A stretch of 27,602 nt of DNA from JAAFIP01 sp043721235 (GCA_043721235.1 JAYSRE010000149.1:1-27602); one strand, 5' to 3'; numbered from the stretch's first letter, positions 14,186 to 23,582 are shown. The notes: generated from the sequence alone by a model not told the origin. Translations and numbers: made by a program.

Positions 14186-16258
14186 TTAAGGCAAGTCCTT
14201 ATTCACCTCCGGCGCAGCCCCGTCGCGGGGGCCTACCAGGCCTAGGCGGGCTTTGAGGCTTTGGGGTTGGCCGGTGAGGATGGCGGCGTACAGGGTGGTG
14301 TTGGAGAGCACTTTTTTCACGTAGTCGCGGGTTTCGGCAAAGGGGATGTTTTCGGCCCAGGCGGCGGCTTCCAGGGTGGGGCCCCCAGCTTGCCCTCGCC
14401 AGACTCTGGGCCGGCCGGGGCCAGCGTTGTAGGCGGCAGCGGCCAGGGGCATGGAGCCGGCAAAGTCGTCTAGCGCCAGCTTGAGGTAGGCAGTGCCGAT
14501 GGTGATGTTGGTGTCGCGGTTGTTGATTTGGTCGGCGGTAAAGCCTTCCAGGCCGATCTTTTTGGCGGTCCAGCGGGCGGTGGCGGGCATCACCTGCATC
14601 AGGCCCGATGCGCCCACGCCAGAGCGTGCGTCCATGATGAAGCGGCTTTCTTGGCGAATCAGGCCGTACACGTAGGCGGGGTCCAGGCCGATGTCTTTGC
14701 TGCGCTTGACCACCGCGTCTTTGAACGGCATGGGAAAGCGCTGGTCGGTGTCCATGGCTTCTCGCGTGCGCTCGCTGGTGTTAATGCAGCGGTCCCACAC
14801 CTGCCTTTCGCAGGCAAAGTCGGCGGCGGCCAGCAGCTCGCGCTCGGCCATGCCGCCGCGTGTGTGCAGGTTGGTGGTGTAGTTCCACTCGCGCACGCCC
14901 TCGGTGCGCAGGCCGATGGCGATGGCGTACAGCGCACGGTTCAGGCCGGCGTTTAAGCGGGCGGCTTCTTTCTCAGCGGCGGTTACGGGCACGGGGCGCG
15001 GCGGGGCGGTGATCTTCTGGCCCAGCTCTTCGAGTGCCAGCATTTCATAAAAACCGCGTGGGGAGGCAATGCCTTCTAGCAGGGCTTGGGCTTCGGCCAG
15101 CTCGGGGCGCAGCACTGCTGTGGGTGTGCCGCCCGCGGGTGTGTTGATGACGGTGGTGGGTTTACCTGCCACCATATTTTTCAGCGCACGGGCTTTCCAA
15201 TAGGCAAAGGCGGGGTCTTTGCGGCCCTCGTCGGTCATGTCGCTCACCGCCGCAATGACCACGGGCCAGCCCTTGGCCACCTCGGTGGCGCGCAGGGCGG
15301 TGCGCATTTTCCAGCCTAGCAGGTCGTCGCTTAAATGCTCGTTGCGGGCTTTGGCAAAGTAGTCGCCTGCCTCGGCAGACAAGTTCAGCGCGGCTTGCTT
15401 GCCTATCACGCCCCAGGCCCAGCTGCGCTCTTCAACCGACAAAAAGCCTGACCATTTGGCCTCTAGCAGATGGGCCGCACTCTCAGGGCTGCTGCTGGCC
15501 AGCTTAATCAGCGCCAGCGTAATCAGCTCTTTGCGCCCAGTGCTAAAGGCCGCTACTTTGCCGGTGAGGTATTTAGACGGGCTGGCGTTGATGTCGCTTA
15601 CCAAGTTGGCCACTTCGGGCGCAACAATTTGCACTGCGTTAGCCGCCGCACGGGGGCGGTTGGCCTCCATGCTGACGCGGGCCTCGCGCCAGATGTCTAA
15701 TGCGCTGAGTTTTTTGTCGCTGTAGTAGCGGTCTGCCGCCTGGGTGCAGCCGTCGTCTGCGTCCTTGATGCCGTACCAGTTGCGGCGCACTTCGTCGGCC
15801 ATTTCTTTGGTGGTATTGCCGCTGCGGATGGACTCGACCATCAGCGCAATGCAGCGCACTTCTTTGTCGTCTTGCATGCGGTACTTGGGCACCTCGGCAG
15901 CAAAGCTGGCGTAGTCACGGCGTTTGCCCAGCTGCAGCAGCCAGTCGTTGCGCAGGCGGTCTTCATGGTAGGTGCCTGGGTAGCGGGCCAGCATGTCTTG
16001 CACGTCTTGCGCGCTGGCTTCTTCCAGGCGGGCTTTGAGCTCCCAGTAGGCGGCTTGGGGTTCTAGCGCATGGCCACGGGCTTGGGGCAGCAGGGCCGTA
16101 AGGCGGGCTTTGTCGCCGCGTTTGAAAGCCTGGCCCATCGCTAGGATCAGTTCATCACCGCGCGGGCTAGACGCCCCTGCGTTTTGGGCGAATACGCTGG
16201 GCGAGAGCGAAAACGTGGCTAAACATGCCAGAATGAGCGAGGAGAGAGTGTGATTCAT
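14186..16258 (-). CDS. Soluble lytic murein transglycosylase (Slt70-like)
   Basis: This periplasmic enzyme cleaves the MurNAc-GlcNAc bond of peptidoglycan to form 1,6-anhydro-MurNAc. From ATG 16258 the protein is 690 residues: a signal peptide (MNHTLSSLILACLATFSLSPSVFA), a long alpha-superhelical region (about 30-510), and a C-terminal transglycosylase domain with the catalytic glutamate near residue 537 in YGLIRQESRF, GASGLMQVMPATA, NITIGTAYL and AAYNAGPGRPRVWR. A start at 16279 would add seven residues before the signal peptide and is less likely. It diverges from the cyclo-ligase gene only 30 bp away, so both promoters must overlap coding sequence or be very short. It lies upstream of the export operon on the same strand, with a 171-bp gap. 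Confidence 0.92.
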   Translation of the reverse strand: MNHTLSSLILACLATFSLSPSVFAQNAGASSPRGDELILAMGQAFKRGDKARLTALLPQARGHALEPQAAYWELKARLEEASAQDVQDMLARYPGTYHEDRLRNDWLLQLGKRRDYASFAAEVPKYRMQDDKEVRCIALMVESIRSGNTTKEMADEVRRNWYGIKDADDGCTQAADRYYSDKKLSALDIWREARVSMEANRPRAAANAVQIVAPEVANLVSDINASPSKYLTGKVAAFSTGRKELITLALIKLASSSPESAAHLLEAKWSGFLSVEERSWAWGVIGKQAALNLSAEAGDYFAKARNEHLSDDLLGWKMRTALRATEVAKGWPVVIAAVSDMTDEGRKDPAFAYWKARALKNMVAGKPTTVINTPAGGTPTAVLRPELAEAQALLEGIASPRGFYEMLALEELGQKITAPPRPVPVTAAEKEAARLNAGLNRALYAIAIGLRTEGVREWNYTTNLHTRGGMAERELLAAADFACERQVWDRCINTSERTREAMDTDQRFPMPFKDAVVKRSKDIGLDPAYVYGLIRQESRFIMDARSGVGASGLMQVMPATARWTAKKIGLEGFTADQINNRDTNITIGTAYLKLALDDFAGSMPLAAAAYNAGPGRPRVWRGQAGGPTLEAAAWAENIPFAETRDYVKKVLSNTTLYAAILTGQPQSLKARLGLVGPRDGAAPEVNKDLP

Positions 16259-16288
16259 AGGTCGTATTAAACAGGGCATCCCCCGATT

Positions 16289-17007
<719 letters not shown>

Positions 17008-17011
<4 letters not shown>

Positions 17012-18075
17012 AGCTGTCCAAAAGGCAATTTATGGCCACCGGTTTAGGCGCTGCATTTGCCAGTGCGGCTGCAGCGGTGATGTATGCACAACAGAACGAC
17101 CCACTGCCGCCTTTGGCTTTACCGACCCTAGACCCCAGTCGGCTGCTGCGGGTGGTTTATGGCCACAACCCCCGTTTTGAGCGACCCACGGCTTTGTATT
17201 TAGCCAATGTACTGGCCCGCACCAAGGTGCTGTGCAAGTTGCATTTACGTCTAGACCTTGGGTTCAGCGAAGTCGCAGAAGAGTCGATAGGCTCGCTATT
17301 TCGCGGCATCAACGCGGAGACAGAAGCACATATCAGGCGGCAAGCTTTCAACCCGAAAGACACCCAAGCAGACCGCCAAAGCCTGGTTGCGGCAACCCTT
17401 CAAAGCCTGTCACTTGGCGGCACCAGCAGCATAGACGCGCAAATAGCGTATGCCAGACCTTACCTGGTCAGCAAAATTGTGCCCACCAACGCACAAACGC
17501 TGGCCGAAGCACTTACCGACACCCACATAGCACGTTATCTGCAGTGGCTAGAGGTCAAAACGCCTGACGGAAGAGCCTTGTTGGACGGATCTGTCTACAG
17601 CGAATCTTCTGCATGGACCATGGCAGGGCGCAAGGCACCATGGACGTTTGATGTGCTGATAACCAACCAGTTAATCACCAGCATTGAACACAACAGCAGC
17701 TCGGTGCACTCTGCGCTGCGCGGCGGTGTGATCAACGGCATCACCACCGAGTCTTTTTATGCACGCCACAGCACGGTATCGGTGCTCAGCCTGTTCCCGA
17801 TGAACAGCCAGGATCCTTTGTCGCGCAGTTTGCGCCGCGACATTGGCGGACAAACCACCGATGCTGTCAAGGCTGCAGCCACCGTGCTCACCCACGAGCT
17901 AGGTCACCAGCTGTTGCACTTGGGCCACCCCTTTGGGCGCAGTGCCTGCGTAATGAACCCCGCACAGCTACTGCAATTTGAGGCTTGGGCCCAAGGGCTT
18001 GATGCCGCAGAGTGCCCCGTCGGCTCACCGGACAACGCTTCGGTACCGGGGCTGTTCAGTAAAGTCGATCCGTGA
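17008..18075 (+). CDS. Exported zincin-like metallopeptidase, family not identified
   Basis: This is a 355-residue protein that starts GTG 17008, overlapping the stop of the cyclo-ligase gene (GTGA), so translation is probably coupled. The N-terminus MKLSKRQFMATGLGAAFASAAAAVMYA is a signal with a KR-type variant of the twin-arginine pattern. Near residues 293-304 it has HELGHQLLHLGH, a zinc-binding HExxH with further histidines, followed by RSACVMNPAQLLQFEAW. CVMN is reminiscent of the Met-turn of archaemetzincins, although the spacing of the third ligand differs from HExxHxxGxxH. The best description is a metzincin-like exported peptidase of unknown substrate. Nothing links it functionally to folate metabolism beyond the overlap. 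Confidence 0.75.
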
Positions 18076-18159
18076 TGCAACACAGCGCAATGCGATGGTT
18101 CTTTGCCGAACCTTCAAAGCGCTTTAAATTTCGGTAGGTATTTAGACTTGGCCGAGGGC

Positions 18160-19161
18160 TTAATCGTCTAGCGACCCAGTATCGACATCGCTACCTGGCA
18201 CTTCGCCCATGGCAATGCGGGTTTCTTTGGCCTGCGCGGTCAGCCAGTTGCAAAATGCAGTCACCTCGGCGCGGGCGTTGGCAATCGAGCGGGCGCGCGG
18301 GCTCAGGATAAGCCAAAAGGCCATCGGCGAGTCGATGCGCAGGCCGGGCAATACCTCCACCAGGTCGCCGCTGCCCAGCTGCTCGGCCACCAGCGAGGTG
18401 CGCGCCAGCACAATGCCCTGGCCGACCAGGGCGGCCTGGGTCATTTGGTACGCGTAGCCAAAGTAAAGCCAGCGCTTGGGTTGCAGCTTGGGCATGCCTT
18501 GGCTGTCCAGCCAGCGCCCCCAGGTCAGCCATTCCAGATGGCCGCTGTGGCCGTCGCCAGCCTCGATCAGCGTATGGTGTGCAAAGTCAGCCGCACTGCG
18601 GATGCGGGGCTGCGACTTGAGCAGCCAAGGGCTGGCCACAGGGGTGAGCTGCTCGCCAAACAGGCGCACCGCGTGCGCTGGCATTTTGGCCGCTGGCCCA
18701 TAACGCAATGCAATGTCTACATCAGCGGTTTCTATGTCGACCGTCACGTCGGACGCATCAATGCGGATGTCGATGTCAGCATTCTGGCGCTGAAAAATCT
18801 CTAGCCGGGGGATCAGCCACATGGAGGCAAAAGAGGCAAAGGTGGTCAGCGTAACGTGCTTGCGCCCGGTGCTGGTGCGGACCATGCGCACGCTGCTGTC
18901 AATGCGCTCTAACGCTGGCGCTACCGTGCCCAGCAGCGCCTTGCCTGCAGAGGTCAGCTCCACCGAGCGGGTGTGGCGGTTAAACAGGCTGGTGCCCACC
19001 TCGTCCTCTAATGATGCAATTTGTCGTGACACAGCAGATTGCGTCAAGGCCAGTTCTTCGCCCGCCACGCGAAAATTAAGGTGCCGGGCCACCGATTCAA
19101 AAGCGCGCAGGTTGCCCGCGCCGATGGGGCGGGTGCGCAGATGGGTTTGGGAATGGAGCAT
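18160..19161 (-). CDS. LysR-family transcriptional regulator (GcvA-like)
   Basis: This is a 333-residue regulator. The winged helix-turn-helix lies at about 15-75 (NLRAFESVARHLNFRVAGEELALTQ, SAVSRQIASLEDEVGTSLFNR), followed by a linker helix and a periplasmic-binding-protein-like effector domain (HVTLTTFASFASMWLIPRLEIF, ADVDIALRYG). The fold and motifs are closest to GcvA-type LysR proteins, but the effector is unknown. It diverges from the DUF2917 gene, the usual arrangement for a LysR regulator and its target. A perfect 25-bp palindrome starts five bases upstream of its ATG and may be its binding site, implying autoregulation. Confidence 0.92.
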   Translation of the reverse strand: MLHSQTHLRTRPIGAGNLRAFESVARHLNFRVAGEELALTQSAVSRQIASLEDEVGTSLFNRHTRSVELTSAGKALLGTVAPALERIDSSVRMVRTSTGRKHVTLTTFASFASMWLIPRLEIFQRQNADIDIRIDASDVTVDIETADVDIALRYGPAAKMPAHAVRLFGEQLTPVASPWLLKSQPRIRSAADFAHHTLIEAGDGHSGHLEWLTWGRWLDSQGMPKLQPKRWLYFGYAYQMTQAALVGQGIVLARTSLVAEQLGSGDLVEVLPGLRIDSPMAFWLILSPRARSIANARAEVTAFCNWLTAQAKETRIAMGEVPGSDVDTGSLDD

Positions 19162-19165
19162 GGTT

Positions 19166-19190
19166 TATTAATGCTTTAAAAGCATTAATA
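19166..19190. promoter_or_regulatory. Perfect 25-bp palindrome between the LysR and DUF2917 genes, probable operator
   Basis: Two 12-bp arms (TATTAATGCTTT and its complement) surround one central A, with no mismatch. ATTAAT half-sites with a dyad fit LysR-type operators (T-N11-A). It lies 5 bp upstream of the LysR start and about 90 bp upstream of the DUF2917 start, so one site could control both genes. Confidence 0.6.
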
Positions 19191-19280
19191 GTGTAGCGCT
19201 ATTTCATTGGACTAGCAAGCTAAGCTTTGCGATGATTCATGCCTAGACTGCATTGGTCTAGGCTTTCAGGAGTCACCACC

Positions 19281-19763
19281 ATGTCACACTATCAGCCCCC
19301 TAGTTTTAATGCCTTTGCGCTGCCGGTTGGCAGCGCAGTGCGCCTGTGCCCCCGCGCCAAGTCACTGCTGCGCATTACCCAAGGCAGGGTCTGGGTCACG
19401 CTGCCCAGCCTGCCTGGCGACCATTTTTTAGCTGCGGGTGATGTGCTGGAGGTGCCAGCGTGCGATGCCGTCGTGCTGCAGGCGCTGCGCACATCTGAAG
19501 AGCTGCCCGTGTATTTTGCGTGGGACGCTGCAGCGGTTACGCTGCCCGTACGTGCCCGCGCGCCCTGGCAGCCCCTGGCATCACCCCGGCCAAGCTACTG
19601 CAGCGCGGTGCTTACGCCCTTGGCAGACTTGCGCGCGGCTTTGGTTTTAGGTGCGGGGGCTGTGGTGCGCTTAGCGCTGGGCGTGGCGGCTTTGGCAGCA
19701 GGCAGCTTGTTGGATGCGGCGATTTTCTTGGCCACCTCGCGTGCGCGCTCCAGCACGGTATGA
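19281..19763 (+). CDS. DUF2917 domain-containing protein
   Basis: The 160-residue protein begins MSHYQPPSFNAF; ATG 19281 is chosen because AGGAG lies a suitable distance upstream (19268-19272), whereas the upstream in-frame ATG adds 14 unlikely residues. Residues about 20-85 carry the DUF2917 pattern: LCPRAKSLLRITQGRVWVTL, GDHFLAAGDVLEVPA and VVLQAL, a small cupin-like beta domain of unknown function. The C-terminus is hydrophobic and alanine-rich (LVLGAGAVVRLALGVAALAAG). The last 169 bases overlap the TfoX-like gene on the other strand. It is divergent from a LysR gene, and relatives in Burkholderiales are often next to such regulators. Confidence 0.8.
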   Translation: MSHYQPPSFNAFALPVGSAVRLCPRAKSLLRITQGRVWVTLPSLPGDHFLAAGDVLEVPACDAVVLQALRTSEELPVYFAWDAAAVTLPVRARAPWQPLASPRPSYCSAVLTPLADLRAALVLGAGAVVRLALGVAALAAGSLLDAAIFLATSRARSSTV

Positions 19764-20206
19764 GACAACTGCCCTTGCGCTGGGCAGGGCGCAGGTGCCT
19801 TGGCACTTGCGGCCAGCGTACGGGCCGGTGAACTTGCGCTGCCCTGTCTGGTGCCGCCGCGCTTAGGGGCATGTGCCCGCAGTGCGCAGCTGTGCGCCAA
19901 TGCAGCCCACGGGCGCATGGCATCGGGCGCGTCCATGGCGGCCTCGGGGGCGCTGAAGTAGTTCATCGACTTGGGCGTGCCCTTCATGTCGTAGATAAAC
20001 AGGGCGCAGCCCGCAGCCTCGTACTGGCCGCGCGTGCTGCCATCCCCCTTGAGCCACAGTTTTTCGCCTGCGCCTAGGTCGGCAATGATGGCAATGGTGA
20101 GGCCATCCGTGCTGATGCCATACCCGCCAAACATGCGCTTGGCTACACACGGCCCTGCGCTAGATAAAAGCTCACAGCAGTAGTTTGCAAAATTTTTGTC
20201 CGCCAT
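19595..20206 (-). CDS. TfoX/Sxy N-terminal domain protein with a basic Lys/Ala/Pro-rich tail
   Basis: From ATG 20206 the protein is 203 residues. Residues 1-100 form a TfoX N-terminal domain: MADKNFANYCCELLSSAGP, VAKRMFGGYGISTDGLTIAIIAD, EKLWLKGD, and MNYFSAPEAAMD. TfoX/Sxy proteins in gammaproteobacteria regulate competence, but single-domain relatives in betaproteobacteria have no established role. After about residue 115 the chain becomes low-complexity and basic, ending KKIAASNKLPAAKAATPSAK, histone H1-like, which could bind nucleic acid. This tail is what overlaps the convergent DUF2917 gene (19595-19763). In-frame codons upstream to 20284 give no ATG and are not used. It diverges from queC, 72 bp away. 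Confidence 0.8.
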   Translation of the reverse strand: MADKNFANYCCELLSSAGPCVAKRMFGGYGISTDGLTIAIIADLGAGEKLWLKGDGSTRGQYEAAGCALFIYDMKGTPKSMNYFSAPEAAMDAPDAMRPWAALAHSCALRAHAPKRGGTRQGSASSPARTLAASAKAPAPCPAQGQLSHTVLERAREVAKKIAASNKLPAAKAATPSAKRTTAPAPKTKAARKSAKGVSTALQ

Positions 20207-20278
20207 GGTTTTGATGGTAACTTGTCTGGCCAATGTGCGCCCACAATGCACGCCCACACCGTGCAGGATAATTCTGCC

Positions 20279-21016
20279 ATGCACACCACAGCTCTCGTTC
20301 TTTTCTCAGGCGGCCAAGACTCTACCGCTTGCCTTGCCTACGCACTGCAAAAATTTGAGCGTGTAGAAACGGTAGGCTTTGACTATGGCCAGCGCCACAG
20401 CGTCGAGCTGGTGCAGCGCGTGACGGTGCTGGCCCAGCTGCGCAGCCTGTTCCCGCGCTGGGCAGCCAGGTTGGGCCAAGACCATCTGCTTGACTTGGCC
20501 GTACTTGGCCGGGTAAGCGAAACCTCGCTCACCCGGGACACCGCTTTCAAGATGGAGCAGTCTGGCTTGCCCAACACCTTTGTGCCAGGGCGCAACTTGC
20601 TCTTTCTCACGCTGGCTGCGGCTGTGGCGTACCGGCGCGACCTGCAAGTCATCGTCACGGGCGTGTGCGAGACCGATTTTTCTGGCTACCCCGATTGCCG
20701 CGATGACACCATGAAGGCCATGCAACTGGCGCTGTCCTTGGGGATGGACAAACGCTTTGTGATTGACACCCCGCTGATGTGGATTGACAAAGCCGCCACC
20801 TGGCAGATGACCCACAGCTTGGGCGCTGCAGCCGGACTACAGCATGGCGTGGAAGGCGGCGGCCAGCAGCTCATTGACCTGGTGGTGGAGCACACCCACA
20901 CCTGCTACCTGGGCGACCGCACGCACCGCCACGCCTGGGGCTACGGCTGCGGCACTTGCCCTGCATGCGTGCTGCGCAAGCGTGGCTGGGAAAAGTTTAG
21001 CGTACTACAAAAATAA
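20279..21016 (+). CDS. queC: 7-cyano-7-deazaguanine synthase
   Basis: QueC converts 7-carboxy-7-deazaguanine to preQ0 with ATP and ammonia in queuosine biosynthesis. From ATG 20279 it is 245 residues: the PP-loop LFSGGQDSTACLAYAL near the N-terminus, GFDYGQRHSVE, the segment PNTFVPGRNLLFLTLAAAVA, GVCETDFSGYPDCRD, and the zinc-binding cysteines at the end (C in HTCYLGDR and CGTCPAC). All hallmark residues are present. Earlier in-frame starts at 20222 and 20246 add residues outside the family. The stop codon and the last codons (CTACAAAAATAA) lie within palindromic element copy 4, so the gene's 3' end has been redefined by the repeat. Confidence 0.95.
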   Translation: MHTTALVLFSGGQDSTACLAYALQKFERVETVGFDYGQRHSVELVQRVTVLAQLRSLFPRWAARLGQDHLLDLAVLGRVSETSLTRDTAFKMEQSGLPNTFVPGRNLLFLTLAAAVAYRRDLQVIVTGVCETDFSGYPDCRDDTMKAMQLALSLGMDKRFVIDTPLMWIDKAATWQMTHSLGAAAGLQHGVEGGGQQLIDLVVEHTHTCYLGDRTHRHAWGYGCGTCPACVLRKRGWEKFSVLQK

Positions 21017-21065
21017 TAGCTACTAACGACCTATTTCCTTGGGCAATAGGGCTATTTGACCTTTA
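21003..21065 (-). repeat. Palindromic interspersed element, copy 4 (between convergent queC and acyltransferase stops)
   Basis: On the minus strand it reads AAAGGTCAAATAGCCCTAT, the core CTATTGCCCAAGGAAAT, then AGCTATTATTTTTGTAGTA, very close to copy 1. CCTATT/AATAGG forms a stem. The plus strand supplies queC's TAA and the minus strand supplies the acyltransferase's TAG; the hairpin could also act as a two-way transcription end. Confidence 0.8.
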
Positions 21066-21642
21066 ATTGGGCATTGGTTTTGCCTTCAAACTGGGCATAA
21101 AAAGCTTTAACCTGCAGCATGTCTTTGTCAATGTCGCCGCTGGGGTGCAGCACAGGCCCCAGGCCGCTGCGCTTGTGGCTATAGTCAAGAAAAGCCATCA
21201 CAATGGGCACCTGCGCACCCAGTGCAATGTAATAAAAACCAGTTTTCCAGTAGCGTGCATTGCTGCGCGTGCCCTCGGGCGGCACCACCAGCTGCAGCAT
21301 GCCGTCGGCATCTTTGATGGCTTGGGCGGAGGCGGCAACCAGGTTGTTAGATTGCGCGCGGTTCACCGGTATGCCGCCCAGCCACTGCATGGTGTGTTTA
21401 AAAGGGGGTTGAAAAATGCTCTGCTTGCCTATCCAGTACACCTCAAGGCGCAGCACAAAGGCCACCATCAAGGTGTAGGGCAGATCCCAGTTGCTGGTGT
21501 GGGGCGCGGCAATGATGACGGCTTTGTAGGCCTCGGGCGGTAAGCTGCCTTCTATTTTCCAGCCCGTCAATTTAAGAAATGCGATGGAAAAGCCGCGCAA
21601 AAGGGTGTTGACAACAGGCGTGGTGAAGATAGTGCGGTGCAT
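21052..21642 (-). CDS. 1-acyl-sn-glycerol-3-phosphate acyltransferase family (PlsC-like) protein
   Basis: This is a 196-residue lysophospholipid acyltransferase-type protein. The catalytic HxxxxD motif is HTSNWD near residues 48-53, followed by WIGKQSIF, WLGGIPVNR (acyl-acceptor region) and VVPPEGTRS (the EGTR motif). The N-terminal hydrophobic stretch (VNTLLRGFSIAFLKLTGW) suggests peripheral membrane association. Members of this short subgroup are annotated as acyltransferases of unknown acceptor, so true PlsC activity is not assured. The stop codon TAG lies inside repeat copy 4. It converges with queC. Confidence 0.88.
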   Translation of the reverse strand: MHRTIFTTPVVNTLLRGFSIAFLKLTGWKIEGSLPPEAYKAVIIAAPHTSNWDLPYTLMVAFVLRLEVYWIGKQSIFQPPFKHTMQWLGGIPVNRAQSNNLVAASAQAIKDADGMLQLVVPPEGTRSNARYWKTGFYYIALGAQVPIVMAFLDYSHKRSGLGPVLHPSGDIDKDMLQVKAFYAQFEGKTNAQLKVK

Positions 21643-21780
21643 GCAAAGAGTATCGTTGATTCAAAGGTTGGGTTTAATGACCTGTTAATTTTGTTTGCAA
21701 TTGTAAATTGGGTTGTATTCACAGGTGCATCACAGTTTATTTGCAGTTTAAGTGCCACCCTTAAAACCAAGCTGATAACA

Positions 21781-21840
21781 CGAAAATTAGCCTATTGCCC
21801 AAGGAAATACTAGATAGTTTGCTATTGAATAAATAGTAAC
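21781..21840 (+). repeat. Palindromic interspersed element, copy 5 (intergenic)
   Basis: Copy 5 contains TTAGCCTATTGCCCAAGGAAAT, then a diverged tail TTTGCTATTGAATAAATAGTA. It lies in the 292-bp gap upstream of the antiporter gene, which otherwise shows nothing recognisable apart from AT-rich promoter-like sequence. Confidence 0.65.
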
Positions 21841-21934
21841 TGTATAGCCAAAAAACCACTTTTAAGTAAGCAGGCAATTACAGCTTTTACATCTGGCACC
21901 GCCCAGTAACGGCCCACACGTGTAGGGTAGGGTT

Positions 21935-23557
21935 ATGGATTTATTACCTTCTTATTGGATTGATTTTGTAGGCGATTTGCTGGCTGACCTGCCTGCCTTG
22001 CCTACCCTGCCCACTGCTGCATGGGTAGGCTTTGCTTTGCTGATTGCCGTATGGCTGGGTGAGCGGCTGCAGCGGGCTGGCATGGCGCGCACCATGGGCT
22101 ATTGGCTCTGCGGAGCAGGCTTTGGCATTGCGCTGGTTTGGGCGCAGCAGTGGCTGGGGCAGCCGGTGCTGGGGCCTGTTGTCAGTAGCAACCTAGCCCT
22201 TGGCCCTGCTGGCCCCAACACCGGCCCCCACGCCGGACCCAGCACCTGGGCCACATTGCACAGCCTGTCGTGGATATTTGACTTGGCATTGGGCTGGGTG
22301 CTGGTAGAGCTGGGCCAACGGATTGACCTGCGCTGGCTGCTGCGCAACAAGGCCTTAGCGGCCACTGCCCTGCTGGAATACGCGCTTACTTGGGTGCTGG
22401 CTGCGCTGGCGCTGCGCAGCTTGGGGCTGGGCTGGCTGCCCGCAAGTGTGGCCGCTACACTGGCCGCGCACAGCTCGCCGGTGCTGCTGTCGACCCTGTT
22501 GCCGCAGTGGCGGGCCGAGGGCCAAGTGACGGAGCGGGCGCTGCATTTGGGCAGTATCAACACCGTGCTGACGGCCCTTACCCTGCCGATTGTGCTGGCG
22601 CTGATGGGGGCTTACGCCCAAGGCGAGGCCGCACTGGGCAACGTGGGGGTGCTGGGCACTGCGGGTAATGCAGCGGCGGGCGGGCTTGTAACACCGGCCA
22701 TTGCGCTGGGCGGTAGTTCGGTGCTGCGCAGTGGGTTTGAGCTGGCGCAACCGCTGTGGGAGGCTGTGGGCAGTGTCGCCGTGGGTTTTGCGCTGGGCTG
22801 GTGGCTGTCGCGTTTGCGCAGGGGCACGGCTGTGCGTTTGTCTGGCGGCTCTGGTGCTGCGCCCGCCGCGCCAGAGCGTGCGCAGTGGCTGAGCCTGCTG
22901 GGGGCGGTCTGCGTTGCCGTGGGCCTGACGCAGTGGGTGGGAGCTCCCGCCTTGGTGGCCTGCCTGGCACTGGGGCTTAGCCTGCGCAGGCGCGCAGCGC
23001 AGGCGCTGCTAAGCGACGTTGCGGGCGCGGGTGCGGGCGCTGGCCTGTCCCAGTTGGCCCATGTGCTCATGTTTTTGGTGGCCGGGGCTAGCCTGCCGTG
23101 GTTGCAATGGGCGGGGCTACAGCCGGGGCAAGATGGCTCCGCCCTGACACTGCAAGTGCTGGTGCTGGCGGCTTTGCTGCTGCTGATTCGCCTAGGTGCC
23201 AAGTTGCTGGTGTGCACGCTGACTGCGCGCTGGGCCGGGCTACGCTGGGCCCAGGGTTTGGCGCTGGGCTTGATGCTGCAGCCGCTGTCGATGACCGGCT
23301 TGGTATTTTGGGCTATTGCTGCCAGCAGCTTGGCGCCGCCGTACGCCATGCTGTCGCATGCAGTGCTGCTTATGCTGTGCGCCAGCGACGTGCTGGCCCC
23401 GTGGGTGATGCGCGCGGTGCTGCGCAGCATGCGCGAAGTAGCGCCCGCGCCGGTGGTGATCAGCAGCCTGGCCCCGCTGGACAGCTCGGGGTTGCAAACC
23501 CAGTCCAGCTTGGTGCCACGCCGTGTGGACACGCATGTTGACATTCAAATGGTCTAA
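21935..23557 (+). CDS. Cation:proton antiporter (CPA2/Na+/H+ exchanger-like)
   Basis: This is a 540-residue polytopic inner-membrane protein with about 12 hydrophobic segments. The middle region AATLAAHSSPVLLSTLLPQWRAEGQVTERALHLGSINTVLTALTLPIVLALM resembles the ion-binding half of CPA2 exchangers (relatives: TSPAVVL...GPVTERAL). LHSLSWIFDLALGWVLVELGQRIDLRWL precedes it, and the second half repeats the fold. The ion specificity is unknown. The ATG at 21935 follows a GGGTAGGG run that may serve as ribosome-binding site. The carboxylate-amine ligase gene starts 26 bp after the stop, so the two are probably co-transcribed. Confidence 0.85.
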   Translation: MDLLPSYWIDFVGDLLADLPALPTLPTAAWVGFALLIAVWLGERLQRAGMARTMGYWLCGAGFGIALVWAQQWLGQPVLGPVVSSNLALGPAGPNTGPHAGPSTWATLHSLSWIFDLALGWVLVELGQRIDLRWLLRNKALAATALLEYALTWVLAALALRSLGLGWLPASVAATLAAHSSPVLLSTLLPQWRAEGQVTERALHLGSINTVLTALTLPIVLALMGAYAQGEAALGNVGVLGTAGNAAAGGLVTPAIALGGSSVLRSGFELAQPLWEAVGSVAVGFALGWWLSRLRRGTAVRLSGGSGAAPAAPERAQWLSLLGAVCVAVGLTQWVGAPALVACLALGLSLRRRAAQALLSDVAGAGAGAGLSQLAHVLMFLVAGASLPWLQWAGLQPGQDGSALTLQVLVLAALLLLIRLGAKLLVCTLTARWAGLRWAQGLALGLMLQPLSMTGLVFWAIAASSLAPPYAMLSHAVLLMLCASDVLAPWVMRAVLRSMREVAPAPVVISSLAPLDSSGLQTQSSLVPRRVDTHVDIQMV

Positions 23558-23582
23558 CTTCTTGAAGATCGGTCTACAGCCT

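Noticed and set aside
18076..18159. Terminator between the zincin-like gene and the LysR gene
   Set aside because: GGTTC-6 nt-GAACC exists near 18096, but the stem is short and not followed by a T-run in either sense, so I did not list it.
20207..20278. preQ1 riboswitch before queC
   Set aside because: The 72-bp gap to the divergent gene shows no preQ1-type pseudoknot or hairpin pattern that I can recognise.
23098..23541. Long alternative frames inside the antiporter gene
   Set aside because: High-GC shadow frames of a strongly membrane-type protein; no family, no start signals.
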